64,000 bases of DNA from Phycisphaerae bacterium. Lineage in GTDB: Bacteria; Planctomycetota; Phycisphaerae; UBA1845; Fen-1342. Shown here piece by piece: positions 25,753 to 34,959 of the stretch. Under the pieces are notes generated by a model, which saw only the letters and a program-made list of their open reading frames with translations, was not told the origin of the DNA and made no database searches. The stretch is from positions 62,001-126,000 of the forward strand of contig JAUIEC010000012.1 in NCBI GenBank assembly GCA_030428945.1, in the 5' to 3' direction. How positions within the stretch are numbered: position 1 is the stretch's first letter; each line of letters begins with the position of its first letter. The translations under genes were made by a program, and so were the position numbers.

Positions 25753-27849
25753 TCACGCGTAGCTGTGCAGTCCGACGATGAAGAAGTTCACGAAGCACCA
25801 GTTGAACGCCATCATCAGGCACCCGGCGACGCTGAGCCAGGCGGTCCACAGCCCGCGGTTCTTCGTGATGAACCGCAGGTGGATCAGGATCGCGTAGATA
25901 ATCCACGTGTTCAGGGCGAAGACTTCCTTCGGGTCCCAGCCCCACGGGCGTCCCCACGAATAGTCGGCCCAGACCGCGCCGAGGATGATCCCGACGAACA
26001 GCATGATGAAGACCAGGTTCAGGATGATCAGGTGGCACCAGTCGCAGTGCTGCAACCAGACCGGCAGGCTGCTGGCCTGCGACTCGTCACCCGGAGCGCC
26101 GCCGGCCATGACCGGTCGGCTGGCGCGAAGGGCGGCCGGGGCGCCGCCGGCGACGGCCAGCGCCGGTTCCGTCGACGGGCGGGCGAGGCGTTGCTGGATG
26201 ATGCCGGCGCCGGTCAGCAGCGCCCAGACCAGCCCGGTGACCACCAGGGTCCCGCCGGTGCCGGTGGCGAAGCCGGCCGGTGCGGTTCCGGCGACCAGCC
26301 CCCCGATCACGGCGATCCCGCCGACGGCCAGGGCCGTGTCGCGGGCGGCCCCGCTCAGCCAGCGTGAGGCGACGAGGACGACCATTCCGGCCAGGCCGAC
26401 GCCGATCATCGTCTGGGCGAGGCGCGGCTCGGCGGAGAGCGTCGTGGCGGCCAGTGTGAAGAACCCGGCCAGTGCCAGGACCAGCCCGGTTACGGCCGAG
26501 CGGGTGGCGGCGCGGTGCAGGTAGTAGCCGTACAGGTAGACGATCGCGATGACGGCGGCCAGGAAGATCAGGGCATAGGAAGCGATGATCAGGACGGTGT
26601 GAATGCGAAGCATGACATCATCGAGAATGCCCATGATGGTCGTCAGCGTGCCGCCGCCGGGGATCACGAACTGCCCCAGAATCAGGGCCAGGAAACCGGT
26701 GGCATGGGCCCCGACCAGGAAGAAACGCCGTCGGTAGAGCAGTTCGCCGACGAAGGCGATCATGCACCCGATCCAGGCCGAGCCGACGACGGCTTCGAAC
26801 ATGTTGGCGACCGGGATCCGGCCGAGGATGTACCAGCGCAGCGCGATGCCCGCGGCGTGGATCGCCATGGCGGCCACGAGCAGAATCATGCCGAGTCCCC
26901 AGGGCACGCGCCAGTTGGTGACCAGGGCCCAGATCGCGACCAGCATGCCGAGGAAGTAGAAGACCCAGCCCCAGGTGAACTTGCCCATCGCGTAGTAGCG
27001 GGCCTCAGCCATGCGCTGGGACTCGCTCGGATACACTTCCGGTGCGATCTTCGGCAGAACGCCGGCGAGCGCATCCAGTCCGGCCTGGACCTTGGCGGCA
27101 TCGCCGGAGAGCCAGCCGAGGCGGACCTGTGCCCAGGGGCCGACCACGGCGGCCGCGGTCTCCGGCGAGAGCCCGGGGACGGGATCGCCGAAGCGGCTGA
27201 TCAGTTCCTCCCGGGTCGTGCCGCCGGCGGCGAGCATGGCGTCGGACAGGTTGGCCTGGGCGCGATCGGGGGTGAACCAGGGATCGATCGGTTCGGCCCC
27301 GGGGGCCGGCACGATGTTGACCAGTCGCTCGAGGGCCTCGGCGACGAACTGGGCTTCGCGGGCGCGGTTGACGGCCCGGGACATCAGCGTGCGGGTCTCG
27401 AGTTCCTTCATCCGGGCGCGGACGGTCGGGTCGGCCAGTTCGCGCGGGGTCATGTAGCTGCTGGACACGATCCGGGTGCGGGCGGCCTCCGGCATGTGAG
27501 CGCTGAAGTGAATCCGCAGGCCCTTGTCCTTGATGCGGACCACGGGCGTATCGACATAGGCCTGTCGGCGGAAGAGCCAGTCGCAGAGCGAGGCCAGCGG
27601 CGAAAGGCCCGGCAGGCTCTCGCGGCCGTACATGCTGGTCATCATTTCGCGGGCGAACGAATCGAGCGTCTTGTAGCGCCCGCCGTCCTGAACCGTGATC
27701 AGGCTGACGGCGTCCCAGTTGATGTCCGGATCGAGGTGCCGGGCATGCTCGGAAGCGGCAAACGGTTCGGGCCCGGCCAGCACGGCGGTGGCCGAAATCC
27801 AGAGAGCCAGCGCGGCCGACAGCAGGCGGGATGGTGAGGTAGCATTCAT
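25753..27849 (-). CDS. ccsA: Cytochrome c synthase subunit CcsA (System II), with long N-terminal periplasmic domain
   Basis: Protein of 698 residues, about twice the usual CcsA. A signal peptide and roughly 300 exported residues (VQDGGRYKTLDSFAREMM is typical of large fused-type CcsA proteins) precede about eight or more membrane helices. The heme-handling WWD domain is near the C-terminus: WADYSWGRPWGWDPKEVF. The conserved flanking histidines are plausible in IHAAG, IHTVL and IHLRF. It attaches heme to CXXCH motifs on the outer face of the inner membrane together with ResB. The start overlaps the ResB stop (ATGA at 27846-27849). It ends the operon that carries four upstream genes for cytochromes and a lipoprotein. 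An insert of Ala/Pro-rich low-complexity sequence lies before the WWD helix. Confidence 0.93.
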   Translation of the reverse strand: MNATSPSRLLSAALALWISATAVLAGPEPFAASEHARHLDPDINWDAVSLITVQDGGRYKTLDSFAREMMTSMYGRESLPGLSPLASLCDWLFRRQAYVDTPVVRIKDKGLRIHFSAHMPEAARTRIVSSSYMTPRELADPTVRARMKELETRTLMSRAVNRAREAQFVAEALERLVNIVPAPGAEPIDPWFTPDRAQANLSDAMLAAGGTTREELISRFGDPVPGLSPETAAAVVGPWAQVRLGWLSGDAAKVQAGLDALAGVLPKIAPEVYPSESQRMAEARYYAMGKFTWGWVFYFLGMLVAIWALVTNWRVPWGLGMILLVAAMAIHAAGIALRWYILGRIPVANMFEAVVGSAWIGCMIAFVGELLYRRRFFLVGAHATGFLALILGQFVIPGGGTLTTIMGILDDVMLRIHTVLIIASYALIFLAAVIAIVYLYGYYLHRAATRSAVTGLVLALAGFFTLAATTLSAEPRLAQTMIGVGLAGMVVLVASRWLSGAARDTALAVGGIAVIGGLVAGTAPAGFATGTGGTLVVTGLVWALLTGAGIIQQRLARPSTEPALAVAGGAPAALRASRPVMAGGAPGDESQASSLPVWLQHCDWCHLIILNLVFIMLFVGIILGAVWADYSWGRPWGWDPKEVFALNTWIIYAILIHLRFITKNRGLWTAWLSVAGCLMMAFNWCFVNFFIVGLHSYA

Positions 27850-30107
27850 GCCTTGATCGCCTCCGGGAGGTTGGCCGCGGTTTCGCGTCGCCGGCGGCCG
27901 GTCGCCTGCCGACGTCGCAGCAGGACGGGTTTGACGTAGAACGCGTAGGTGCAGCCGAGCGTGATCAGCACGCAGCCGAGCACCATGGTGAGGATTCCGC
28001 GGCGGTTTCCGACGCCCAGGATGGTGAAGCTCCAGTGGTCCTGGGCGGCCCCGCTCTGAAAGAGCGTCCAGCGTCCGACGGCGAAGGTGTCGTTGGTCTG
28101 GACGGTGCCGGCCCGCACCTGTCCGTTGTGTCGGACGAAGAAGCTGCTGAACCAGCTTTCGACGCTGCGTCGGCCGGGGAAGAACGTGACCTGCAGGCTG
28201 TCGGGGGCAACCTCGGCGCCGAGATCGCGCCGCAGCCGGGAGTACAGCAGTTCGTACGCCTTCGGGCTGCCCGGCGGGCGAACGGTGATCGGCCGGGCGT
28301 CGACGTGCGGGTACGTACTGAACGGCAGCCAGTGCGTCTCGCTCCAGCCGGCGTGCTCGCCGAGCCCCTGGAGTTCCACCCGGACGGCGGAGAACTGCCG
28401 GCCGACGTTCGGCCGCCGGCGTTCGAGGTCCTCGACGACCGGAGTGCGGCTGGTGACGGCGTGGGAGTAGAGGGCCGGAAGCGAGACGTCGAGTTCGACG
28501 CCGGAGAACTGCACGGCGCGGCGGGTGCCGACCGGCAGGTCGGTGACCTCCAGTGATCCGGACGGATCGAAGGTGCCGAGTTGCGGCGCGAGGTCCGGTC
28601 CGGCCACCAGCAGCAGGCGCCCGCGCGGGGTGCTGCGGTAGGTCAGACGAATGTTGTCATCGAGCAGGCCGGTACGCAGGCGGACGCCGTCGGCGTCGAT
28701 GTCCTGGGTCAGGTGCGGGAAGCGTTCGATGACGGTCCGGCTGAAGGTCGTCCCGCCGCGGGTGACATTGACCATCGCGACCGAGGAGGTGGCTCCTTCG
28801 AAGCCGGGCGAAACCAGCGGCCAGGCCGGGATGAGCTGATCGATCTCGAGCGTGTAGCCGCCGGCCTCAATCTCGAGCGACTGTCCCGAATGGACCGCGA
28901 AGGCCTGGGAGAAGTCGGCGTCGAGCACTTCGACCGTCAGTTCGTGGGTCGCAATCAGCGGGCGGAACAGGTCGTCGCGTTCGGCGGCCTCGGCGACCCA
29001 GCGGAACTCGATCGGCACGCCGGCCTGGAAGACCGAGCGGGCGGGTTCGCGGGCCAGCAGCCACGACGAGCGGGTGTCGCCGCCGAACGAGAGGGCCAGC
29101 ATCGCGGCCGGGTTCTCGGCCGGGCCGCCGTCGACGGGCTGTTCGCTGTAGCCGGCGACGTACGGCAGGTAGCCGGTGACGGTCGCGGTGAACGGTGCCT
29201 TTCCGAGGGTCACGGGAATCGGGAGCCGCCAGGGTTCGAACCATCCGGTCGGGATGGTCGGTCCGCCGCTGCCGAGTTGCAGGGTGGGGTTGCTGCGCTT
29301 GGATGGCACGGGTCGTCCGCTGCGGTCCTTCAGTTCGGGCCCCAGGTCGAGATAGCGTTCGCGGTAGTACGGAAGGCCGGGGACGGCGGAGACCAGCAGG
29401 TCCGGCTCATCGACGGCGCGGTAGTACAGGCCGGCGGTCTCGTTGTCGTAGAAGTTGCTGGTCGGCGCGAAGTTCTGGACCTGGAGACGAAGCTGATCGT
29501 GAATCGGGACGGCGCTGCCGTCGCCGGGGACGCGGATGGTGTCGGTCACGCCCGCATGGGTGACGGCCACGGTGGCGCCGGTCACGCCGCGCATGTCTCC
29601 GTTTTCGATTTCGATGACTTCGAGCCGGACGGATCCGCCCAGGGCCGGCATGTTGCGGCTCCAGGATTCGCCGGCCCGGGCGGCGAACTCTCCGCCGGGG
29701 ATGGCCTGGCCGTTGTCACGGACGACCTGGAAGCGCGGCGAGAGCAGCAGCAGGTCGCCCTCGATCTTGGTGGCGAAGTAGAGCAGCGCGCCGCCGATCA
29801 TCAGCAGCAGGCCGGCGTGGACGGTCAGGACCCCGAGGTTGATGACGTTCCAGCGAATCCGCCGCCAGGTTGCGATGACCAGCGAGAGCGTGAACAGCAG
29901 GATCAGCCCGGTGAAGAGCCAGTGCCGAAACACCTGCATCTCGGTCATTTCGAGCGCGCCGCGTACCTGCGGGAGCGCGGACCCGAAGGACGCGTACACC
30001 AGGATGATGGTCAGAACGCTCATGCCGAAGCCGACGCGCCCGAGGCGGTCGAGCAGGCCGCGGCCTGGTTGTGCCGGACGTGACGGCAGGGGTTCGGGTT
30101 GGTCCAC
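27846..30107 (-). CDS. resB: ResB/Ccs1-family cytochrome c biogenesis protein
   Basis: Protein of 753 residues starting at GTG 30107, with AGGAG about 8 nt upstream inside the end of the lipoprotein gene. Three N-terminal helices (GFGMSVLTIILVYASFGSAL, HWLFTGLILLFTLSLVIATW, VINLGVLTVHAGLLLMIGGA), a large beta-rich periplasmic region (about 115-695) and one C-terminal helix give the ResB topology. The TVHAG histidine is a candidate heme ligand. It works with CcsA to deliver heme to apocytochromes. One nt separates it from the upstream lipoprotein, and its stop overlaps ccsA. The region upstream encodes many multiheme cytochromes, its presumed clients. Confidence 0.9.
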   Translation of the reverse strand: MDQPEPLPSRPAQPGRGLLDRLGRVGFGMSVLTIILVYASFGSALPQVRGALEMTEMQVFRHWLFTGLILLFTLSLVIATWRRIRWNVINLGVLTVHAGLLLMIGGALLYFATKIEGDLLLLSPRFQVVRDNGQAIPGGEFAARAGESWSRNMPALGGSVRLEVIEIENGDMRGVTGATVAVTHAGVTDTIRVPGDGSAVPIHDQLRLQVQNFAPTSNFYDNETAGLYYRAVDEPDLLVSAVPGLPYYRERYLDLGPELKDRSGRPVPSKRSNPTLQLGSGGPTIPTGWFEPWRLPIPVTLGKAPFTATVTGYLPYVAGYSEQPVDGGPAENPAAMLALSFGGDTRSSWLLAREPARSVFQAGVPIEFRWVAEAAERDDLFRPLIATHELTVEVLDADFSQAFAVHSGQSLEIEAGGYTLEIDQLIPAWPLVSPGFEGATSSVAMVNVTRGGTTFSRTVIERFPHLTQDIDADGVRLRTGLLDDNIRLTYRSTPRGRLLLVAGPDLAPQLGTFDPSGSLEVTDLPVGTRRAVQFSGVELDVSLPALYSHAVTSRTPVVEDLERRRPNVGRQFSAVRVELQGLGEHAGWSETHWLPFSTYPHVDARPITVRPPGSPKAYELLYSRLRRDLGAEVAPDSLQVTFFPGRRSVESWFSSFFVRHNGQVRAGTVQTNDTFAVGRWTLFQSGAAQDHWSFTILGVGNRRGILTMVLGCVLITLGCTYAFYVKPVLLRRRQATGRRRRETAANLPEAIKA

Positions 30108-30108
30108 G

Positions 30109-30855
30109 TCAGTCTCCTGCGAGTTCTGCCGAGAGGATGAAGTTCATGATCTGCTCGCGCTGGGCGGCGAGGGCCTCGCTCGGCCCGGTGGCCTTGACGA
30201 ACCAGGGCCCGCCGTCGGTCTCGATGACCGCGGCGATCATGCGATAGTCCGCCTGGGGATCCTGGGCGCCCATCCCCGGCATCATCGAGGCGGTGTACTG
30301 CCCGGCGACCTCCATCAGGGTCGTCTGGAACGGTCCGACCTGGAAACGCTCCTGCTTGACCTCGGCGGCCGGGACTTCCTTGCCGTCGGGGCCGGTGAAC
30401 TGCCGCCGCCAGCGGTCGATGTTGGCGGCCACCGAGCCACCCCCGGAGAACGAGTAGACGATCAACTCGCCACCACCGCCGGGCAACTGGTACTGGTAGC
30501 GGCGCATCTGGTTGCTCGGCGGCTGCGCTTCCCATTCCTCGGGCGCGGCGAACCGCAGGCTGACAGCGGGTTCGGCCGCCGGGGGCATGGCGCCGCCGCC
30601 GCCGCCGATCGGCGGGTGCCCGGCCGGGAGGCGCGAAGCGGGCGTCTGCGGGGCCTGCTTGCGGAGCAGTTCGATGATCGAGGCGTCACCGCCACCGGCC
30701 GCGTCCGTACCGGCGGTGTTCGTCCCGTGTCCGTCGCCGGCCAGCGGCGTGGTGTCGGCTGCGGGAGCGGTGGTTTTCTGAGTCGGGGCGGTCTGCCCCT
30801 CGCACCCGGCGATGACGGGGATCAGCAGTACGGGTATCGCGCGAAGCCAACGCAT
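30109..30855 (-). CDS. Hypothetical lipoprotein in cytochrome operon
   Basis: ATG 30855 (248 residues) has AAGGAG 7 nt upstream. Signal peptide with lipobox VIAGC, C18 the lipidated residue, then a Thr/Ala/Gly/Pro-rich linker of about 90 residues. A folded C-terminal domain begins near SLRFAAPEEWEAQPPSNQMR and ends with FVKATGPSEALAAQREQIMNF, resembling the beta-sandwich lipoproteins often found with planctomycete cytochrome genes. No heme motif or catalytic residue is seen. It is 23 nt downstream of the 20-heme protein and directly before resB, so an accessory role in cytochrome maturation or placement is inferred. Confidence 0.8.
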   Translation of the reverse strand: MRWLRAIPVLLIPVIAGCEGQTAPTQKTTAPAADTTPLAGDGHGTNTAGTDAAGGGDASIIELLRKQAPQTPASRLPAGHPPIGGGGGAMPPAAEPAVSLRFAAPEEWEAQPPSNQMRRYQYQLPGGGGELIVYSFSGGGSVAANIDRWRRQFTGPDGKEVPAAEVKQERFQVGPFQTTLMEVAGQYTASMMPGMGAQDPQADYRMIAAVIETDGGPWFVKATGPSEALAAQREQIMNFILSAELAGD

Positions 30856-30878
30856 AGCAACTCCTTCCTCGGCGGGCC

Positions 30879-33800
30879 TCAGGGGGCCCGGGTAACGGAC
30901 TCGGCTCTCGGCTGCCACAGGGGAGGCGTGCGGTCCGGCTGCTCGCCGGCCCCGCCCCGTCGCAACGGATCATGAAAATAAAGGAACCGCTGCAGACCTT
31001 CAAAGCCGTGGCACTGCGTGCAGGCGTTCGGGCCGCGGAACGGTCGCAGGTGCCCATGGCTGGCGGGCTGCAGTTCAGGCGGCAGCGCGGCCAGGTCGGA
31101 GCGTCCGTGCGGCAGATGACAGGTCGTGCAGGCGATTCGCTGGCGACCATCCGCGGAAGCAAAGAGCGGCAGCGCGGTGTCGCCCCCGCCGGCCGCGACC
31201 AGGTCCATTTCGGGGTGGGTCGCGATCTGCGGGGCGGCGGCGGGCCCGCCCGCGCTGTGACACTGCACGCACTGGTCGCTGGGGAACGCGTCCGCGCGGC
31301 GCAGGGCGGCGTGACTCGGGCCGGCGTGTGACTGGTGACACGGAGCACAGCCGACGGCGTCAAAACCGCTGGCCGCCAGCGCGGCGCCATCGTGCCCGAT
31401 CATGCGAATCCCGGCCAGGTCGGTGTGGCAGGACAGACACGCCGCGGCGCCGGCCACATCGTCGTCGGGGCCGCGTAACAGGGCCGGCGTCTGACGATGC
31501 CCGACATGCGGATCGTGGCAGTCGCGACACAGCACCTGTCCGGCCGGGCCGCCGCCGGTCAGCGTGCCATGGGTACTGGCCGGGACCGGGTGCAGCAGGC
31601 GGTGGGCGGCGGATGCGGCCGACTGCGGATGACAGGCCAGGCAGGCGGCGTCCGAAGCGGGCGCACCGGACGCCAGGCCGGCCCGAAAGAGTCCGTCGGC
31701 GGCGTTTCCGTGCGGGTTGTGGCAGGCCAGGCAGGCGTCATTGGTCTGCTGCGAGGCGTCGGGCCAGGTCGAGGTGGCCTGGAACAGGTCGTGCGCCCCG
31801 CCGGTCGGGGTTCCGACCTCGCTGTGACACTCGCGGCAGAGGCTGGCGGGCTGCGCGCGAAGAAACGCGGCATGACTGGTCTGATGCGGGTTGTGGCAGT
31901 CGAGACAGTTGGCCTCGGGGTGGTTCCACTCGGTCAGCGCGTGGCTGGCGGCGAGCCCGGCCGGACGGTGACAGTCGGTACAGGCCCCGGTCGGGTCGAG
32001 CGGCGCGGTCCGGGCCGGGCGATCCGTGTGCGCGGCGTGGCAGGCGGCGCAGGCGCCGGCGGCCATCAGCGGTCGACGATCATCCGGGGTCCAGTCGGCG
32101 TGGGCGGCGACCAGGTCGTGGGCCGAGCCGAGCACCTGGGCCTGGTCGGTGTGACATCCGCGGCAGGCGTCGGCGGTCGCGGGTTGCGCGAGCAGCAGAC
32201 TGTCGAGGCCGTGTCCGCCGTGCATCTGGTGGCAGGAGGCGCAGACGAGTTCGCCGTCGAGGCCGATCTGTCCGCCGGCCTGCAGGACCCAGTCACGCTG
32301 TGCGGGGCTGAGCGAGCCACCCAGCGGATGCCCGACGGCGGCACTGCTGTCGTGGCAGGTGCGGCACTCGTCGCTGCCGCGGTTGCCGATCCCGCGAAGG
32401 AGCAGTTCGGCGCCGCCGTGCCCCTGGTGGCAGGCCAGGCAGGTCATTCCGTGGGCACCGTCGAGGCCGTGCGGGTCCAGTTGCGCGCGCCGGCTCTCGT
32501 CGAGCTTGGCCAGCGGGTGCATGCCGGGCCCGGAGGCCTGATCGGCGTGGCACGCCAGGCACAGTTCGCCGGCATGGTTTTCGACCCGCAGGAAGACGGC
32601 CTCGGCGATCGTGTCCCCCGCCCCGCCCCGGGTGTGGGCCGAGTGGCAGGTGCGACACGCGATCTCACCGCCGACCAGCGGCAGGTGCGCGGGCACCTCG
32701 AAGTCGGCCGGAATCTCCTGGCCGCGCTGATGGCCGTGCCCGAACCAGACCGATCGGCGGGAGTCGACGACGGAACCGTCGTGGCATGACAGGCAGGTCG
32801 CGCTGCGGCTGGCAGCCGGGTACTCGGGCGGGTTAGGCAGCGGGTCAATCAGCGGGGTGCCGCGGCCGTCGGCCAGCGGTGCCATCCACTCGAGGTGACA
32901 GGCGGTGCAGTTGCGTCGCTGGGCATGATCGACCACCGGGGCGACACCGATCGCCGGCACCTCGGGCCGCGTGACGATCTTGATGCGCACGACCTGGTCG
33001 GCCGCCAGTTCGACCGCGATGAGTGTGCCATCCGGCGCGAACGCCAGGCCCGTGGGCGCGGCCAGTCGCAACGGCTGTCCGGTCGGGTCACGAAGCACAT
33101 CGAGAAACCGCCCGGTTTCGGTGAAGACCTGAATGACGCCGAGGCGGGCATCACTGATCCAGAGCGTCGCATCGGGTGCGACGGCGATGGCCCGGGCGCG
33201 GAAGAAGTGCCCGAGGTCCACGCCGTAGCGTCCGACGGTTCCCGCCGGCGCTCCGTCAGGCGTGAGACGCTGCACCTGGCCGGCGATCGCCTCGGAGACG
33301 AGCAGGTCGCCGGTCGGGGTGGCCGCAAGCATGATCGGATAGCGCAGGGCCCCGTTGCCGGCGACCCAGTTGGGGTTGTGATCGGCGTCCAGCCATCCGA
33401 CGCGATGCTGGTCGTTGTCCGTGAACCAGACGCGTCCGTTTTCCGTGACCAGGACATCGGTCAGGTCGGCCCGGACCGGGAAGCTTTCGCCGGCATCGGC
33501 AGCGTGTCGAACGATGCGGCGGTTGCCACTGTCCGCGATCCAGATGGCGTCATCCGGCGTGACGTCGACGCCGAAGGGACCGGCGAGGGGCGTTCCGGCG
33601 GTCCGGTCGAGGATGGTGGCGAGGTTGCCTTCCGGGGTGAAGATGACCACGCGATCGTTGACGCCATCGGCGACGACGATGCGTCCGGCGGAATCGACGG
33701 CCACGTCGGTCGGCATGCGGAGCGGAGGCTGCTGCTCGAGCCGGATGGTCTGCGTGATCTCTCCGGTACAGCGGTACGTCTGCGCCGCGGCGGGCGCGTG

Positions 33801-33884
33801 CAGCGACGCGCCGAACGCGAGTGCAGCCCACAGGCCGAGGATGACCTGAAGCGGCCCGGGATGCCGATCAGGGCTGCTGGGCAT
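30879..33884 (-). CDS. NHL beta-propeller / 20-heme c-type cytochrome fusion
   Basis: Protein of 1001 residues with a signal peptide ending near HAPAAAQ. Residues about 40-320 hold NHL-type repeats (MPTDVAVDSAGRIVVADGVN, GPFGVDVTPDDAIWIADSGN, APTGLAFAPDGTLIAVE), a six-bladed propeller. From about residue 325 on there are 20 CXXCH motifs, many followed by xPH or xxH as in doubled-CXXCH cytochromes (CLDCHNPH, CLACHNPH, CRDCHDPH). This is a large periplasmic or surface electron-transfer protein; the propeller may be a docking platform. Its start overlaps the 3-heme gene by 17 nt. No outer-membrane anchor is seen. Confidence 0.93.
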   Translation of the reverse strand: MPSSPDRHPGPLQVILGLWAALAFGASLHAPAAAQTYRCTGEITQTIRLEQQPPLRMPTDVAVDSAGRIVVADGVNDRVVIFTPEGNLATILDRTAGTPLAGPFGVDVTPDDAIWIADSGNRRIVRHAADAGESFPVRADLTDVLVTENGRVWFTDNDQHRVGWLDADHNPNWVAGNGALRYPIMLAATPTGDLLVSEAIAGQVQRLTPDGAPAGTVGRYGVDLGHFFRARAIAVAPDATLWISDARLGVIQVFTETGRFLDVLRDPTGQPLRLAAPTGLAFAPDGTLIAVELAADQVVRIKIVTRPEVPAIGVAPVVDHAQRRNCTACHLEWMAPLADGRGTPLIDPLPNPPEYPAASRSATCLSCHDGSVVDSRRSVWFGHGHQRGQEIPADFEVPAHLPLVGGEIACRTCHSAHTRGGAGDTIAEAVFLRVENHAGELCLACHADQASGPGMHPLAKLDESRRAQLDPHGLDGAHGMTCLACHQGHGGAELLLRGIGNRGSDECRTCHDSSAAVGHPLGGSLSPAQRDWVLQAGGQIGLDGELVCASCHQMHGGHGLDSLLLAQPATADACRGCHTDQAQVLGSAHDLVAAHADWTPDDRRPLMAAGACAACHAAHTDRPARTAPLDPTGACTDCHRPAGLAASHALTEWNHPEANCLDCHNPHQTSHAAFLRAQPASLCRECHSEVGTPTGGAHDLFQATSTWPDASQQTNDACLACHNPHGNAADGLFRAGLASGAPASDAACLACHPQSAASAAHRLLHPVPASTHGTLTGGGPAGQVLCRDCHDPHVGHRQTPALLRGPDDDVAGAAACLSCHTDLAGIRMIGHDGAALAASGFDAVGCAPCHQSHAGPSHAALRRADAFPSDQCVQCHSAGGPAAAPQIATHPEMDLVAAGGGDTALPLFASADGRQRIACTTCHLPHGRSDLAALPPELQPASHGHLRPFRGPNACTQCHGFEGLQRFLYFHDPLRRGGAGEQPDRTPPLWQPRAESVTRAP

Positions 33885-34959
33885 CGTCCTCTTCCGGCGC
33901 GTCTTCTTCCGGCGCGTCCTCGTTTCCGGCGGTGAACCCGGGAAGGTGAAACACGCGCCCTTCCATGCTGTGTGAAATCGCCTGGATGACGAGTGGCCGG
34001 AGCAGTTCCTCGATGCGCGACGGCGGGTAGCCGAGGGCGGCGAAATCGACGGCGCCGCCTTCCCGGACGTGGCAGTCGCGGCAGGTGCGAGGATGCTCGG
34101 CCCGCCCGGTGTGCGCCTGCTGGAGCATCGCGGCGACGGTGGCGGACGAGGGCGCGGCGTCCTCGGGGACCGTGATGGGGTTGCCGAGGCGTGGCGTCCC
34201 GTCGCTGTTTCGAAGGGTCAGCTTGGCGCCGTACTCGCCGCGCATGTGGCCGCTGACGACGGACCGGGCGGCGGCGATCAGTTCGGGGAAGCGCGGGTCG
34301 TCGATCCGGGCGACCTCGAGGTGCTCGACCATCAGGAGCATCTCGCGGCTGCCGCCGGCCCGCGAGGCGGATTCGCGGAGCAGTTCGATCAGCCGGTCGC
34401 GCAGAGCGCCGAGATCTTCCGGCGGGCTGGCCAGCAGCGCGTAGGCGCGGAGGATCGGCGGCGGCGGGGCGGCCTGTCCCTCGGCGAGGTCGTACCAGGT
34501 CAGATCGAGGGGGTGCCCGGCGGCCTCGGTATGACAGGCGAAGCAGTGCATGCTGGTTGCGTGCATGTTCAGGAAGGCGCGGCTCTCCTTGTGCTCCTGG
34601 TGCGGCAGCGGTCCGTGGCATCCGCTGCGGGTGCAGTCGTTGAAGCGATCGGGCTGGTACCAGGCGTCGAAGCGATGGTAGTGCGCCAGAGGCATCCGCG
34701 GGTTGTCGGTTCCGTCAAAGGCCGCGAAGGCGGTCCCGGCCTGGAGCATCTCGGCATCGATCCGGTGCGGCAGGTCCGCGACCTGCGCCGGCGATGGAAT
34801 CGACACGAAGAATCCGCGGACCAGGTAGGACATCACGACCCAGGTCAGCCAGATCGTCAGGCCGGCCAGCGCCAGCGCGTAGATCCGCGCGGCGGCGCTC
34901 TGCAGGAAGCGGAGCGACCAGCCCCCGACACCCTTGATCACCTCTGCGAAGCGCGTCAT
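33868..34959 (-). CDS. Membrane-anchored triheme c-type cytochrome
   Basis: Protein of 363 residues. An N-terminal helix at about 26-47 (IYALALAGLTIWLTWVVMSYL) anchors it in the inner membrane. Heme motifs are CTRSGCH at 109-115 (CX4CH), CFACH at 139-143 and CRDCH near 291. The end is a short acidic repeat, EDAPEEDAPEEDDAQQ, encoded by 15-bp near-repeats that also span the start of the next gene. Its start overlaps the stop of the b/c-type fusion gene (ATGA at 34956-34959), so the two are probably one complex passing electrons from the membrane to soluble multiheme proteins (inference). Confidence 0.9.
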   Translation of the reverse strand: MTRFAEVIKGVGGWSLRFLQSAAARIYALALAGLTIWLTWVVMSYLVRGFFVSIPSPAQVADLPHRIDAEMLQAGTAFAAFDGTDNPRMPLAHYHRFDAWYQPDRFNDCTRSGCHGPLPHQEHKESRAFLNMHATSMHCFACHTEAAGHPLDLTWYDLAEGQAAPPPPILRAYALLASPPEDLGALRDRLIELLRESASRAGGSREMLLMVEHLEVARIDDPRFPELIAAARSVVSGHMRGEYGAKLTLRNSDGTPRLGNPITVPEDAAPSSATVAAMLQQAHTGRAEHPRTCRDCHVREGGAVDFAALGYPPSRIEELLRPLVIQAISHSMEGRVFHLPGFTAGNEDAPEEDAPEEDDAQQP

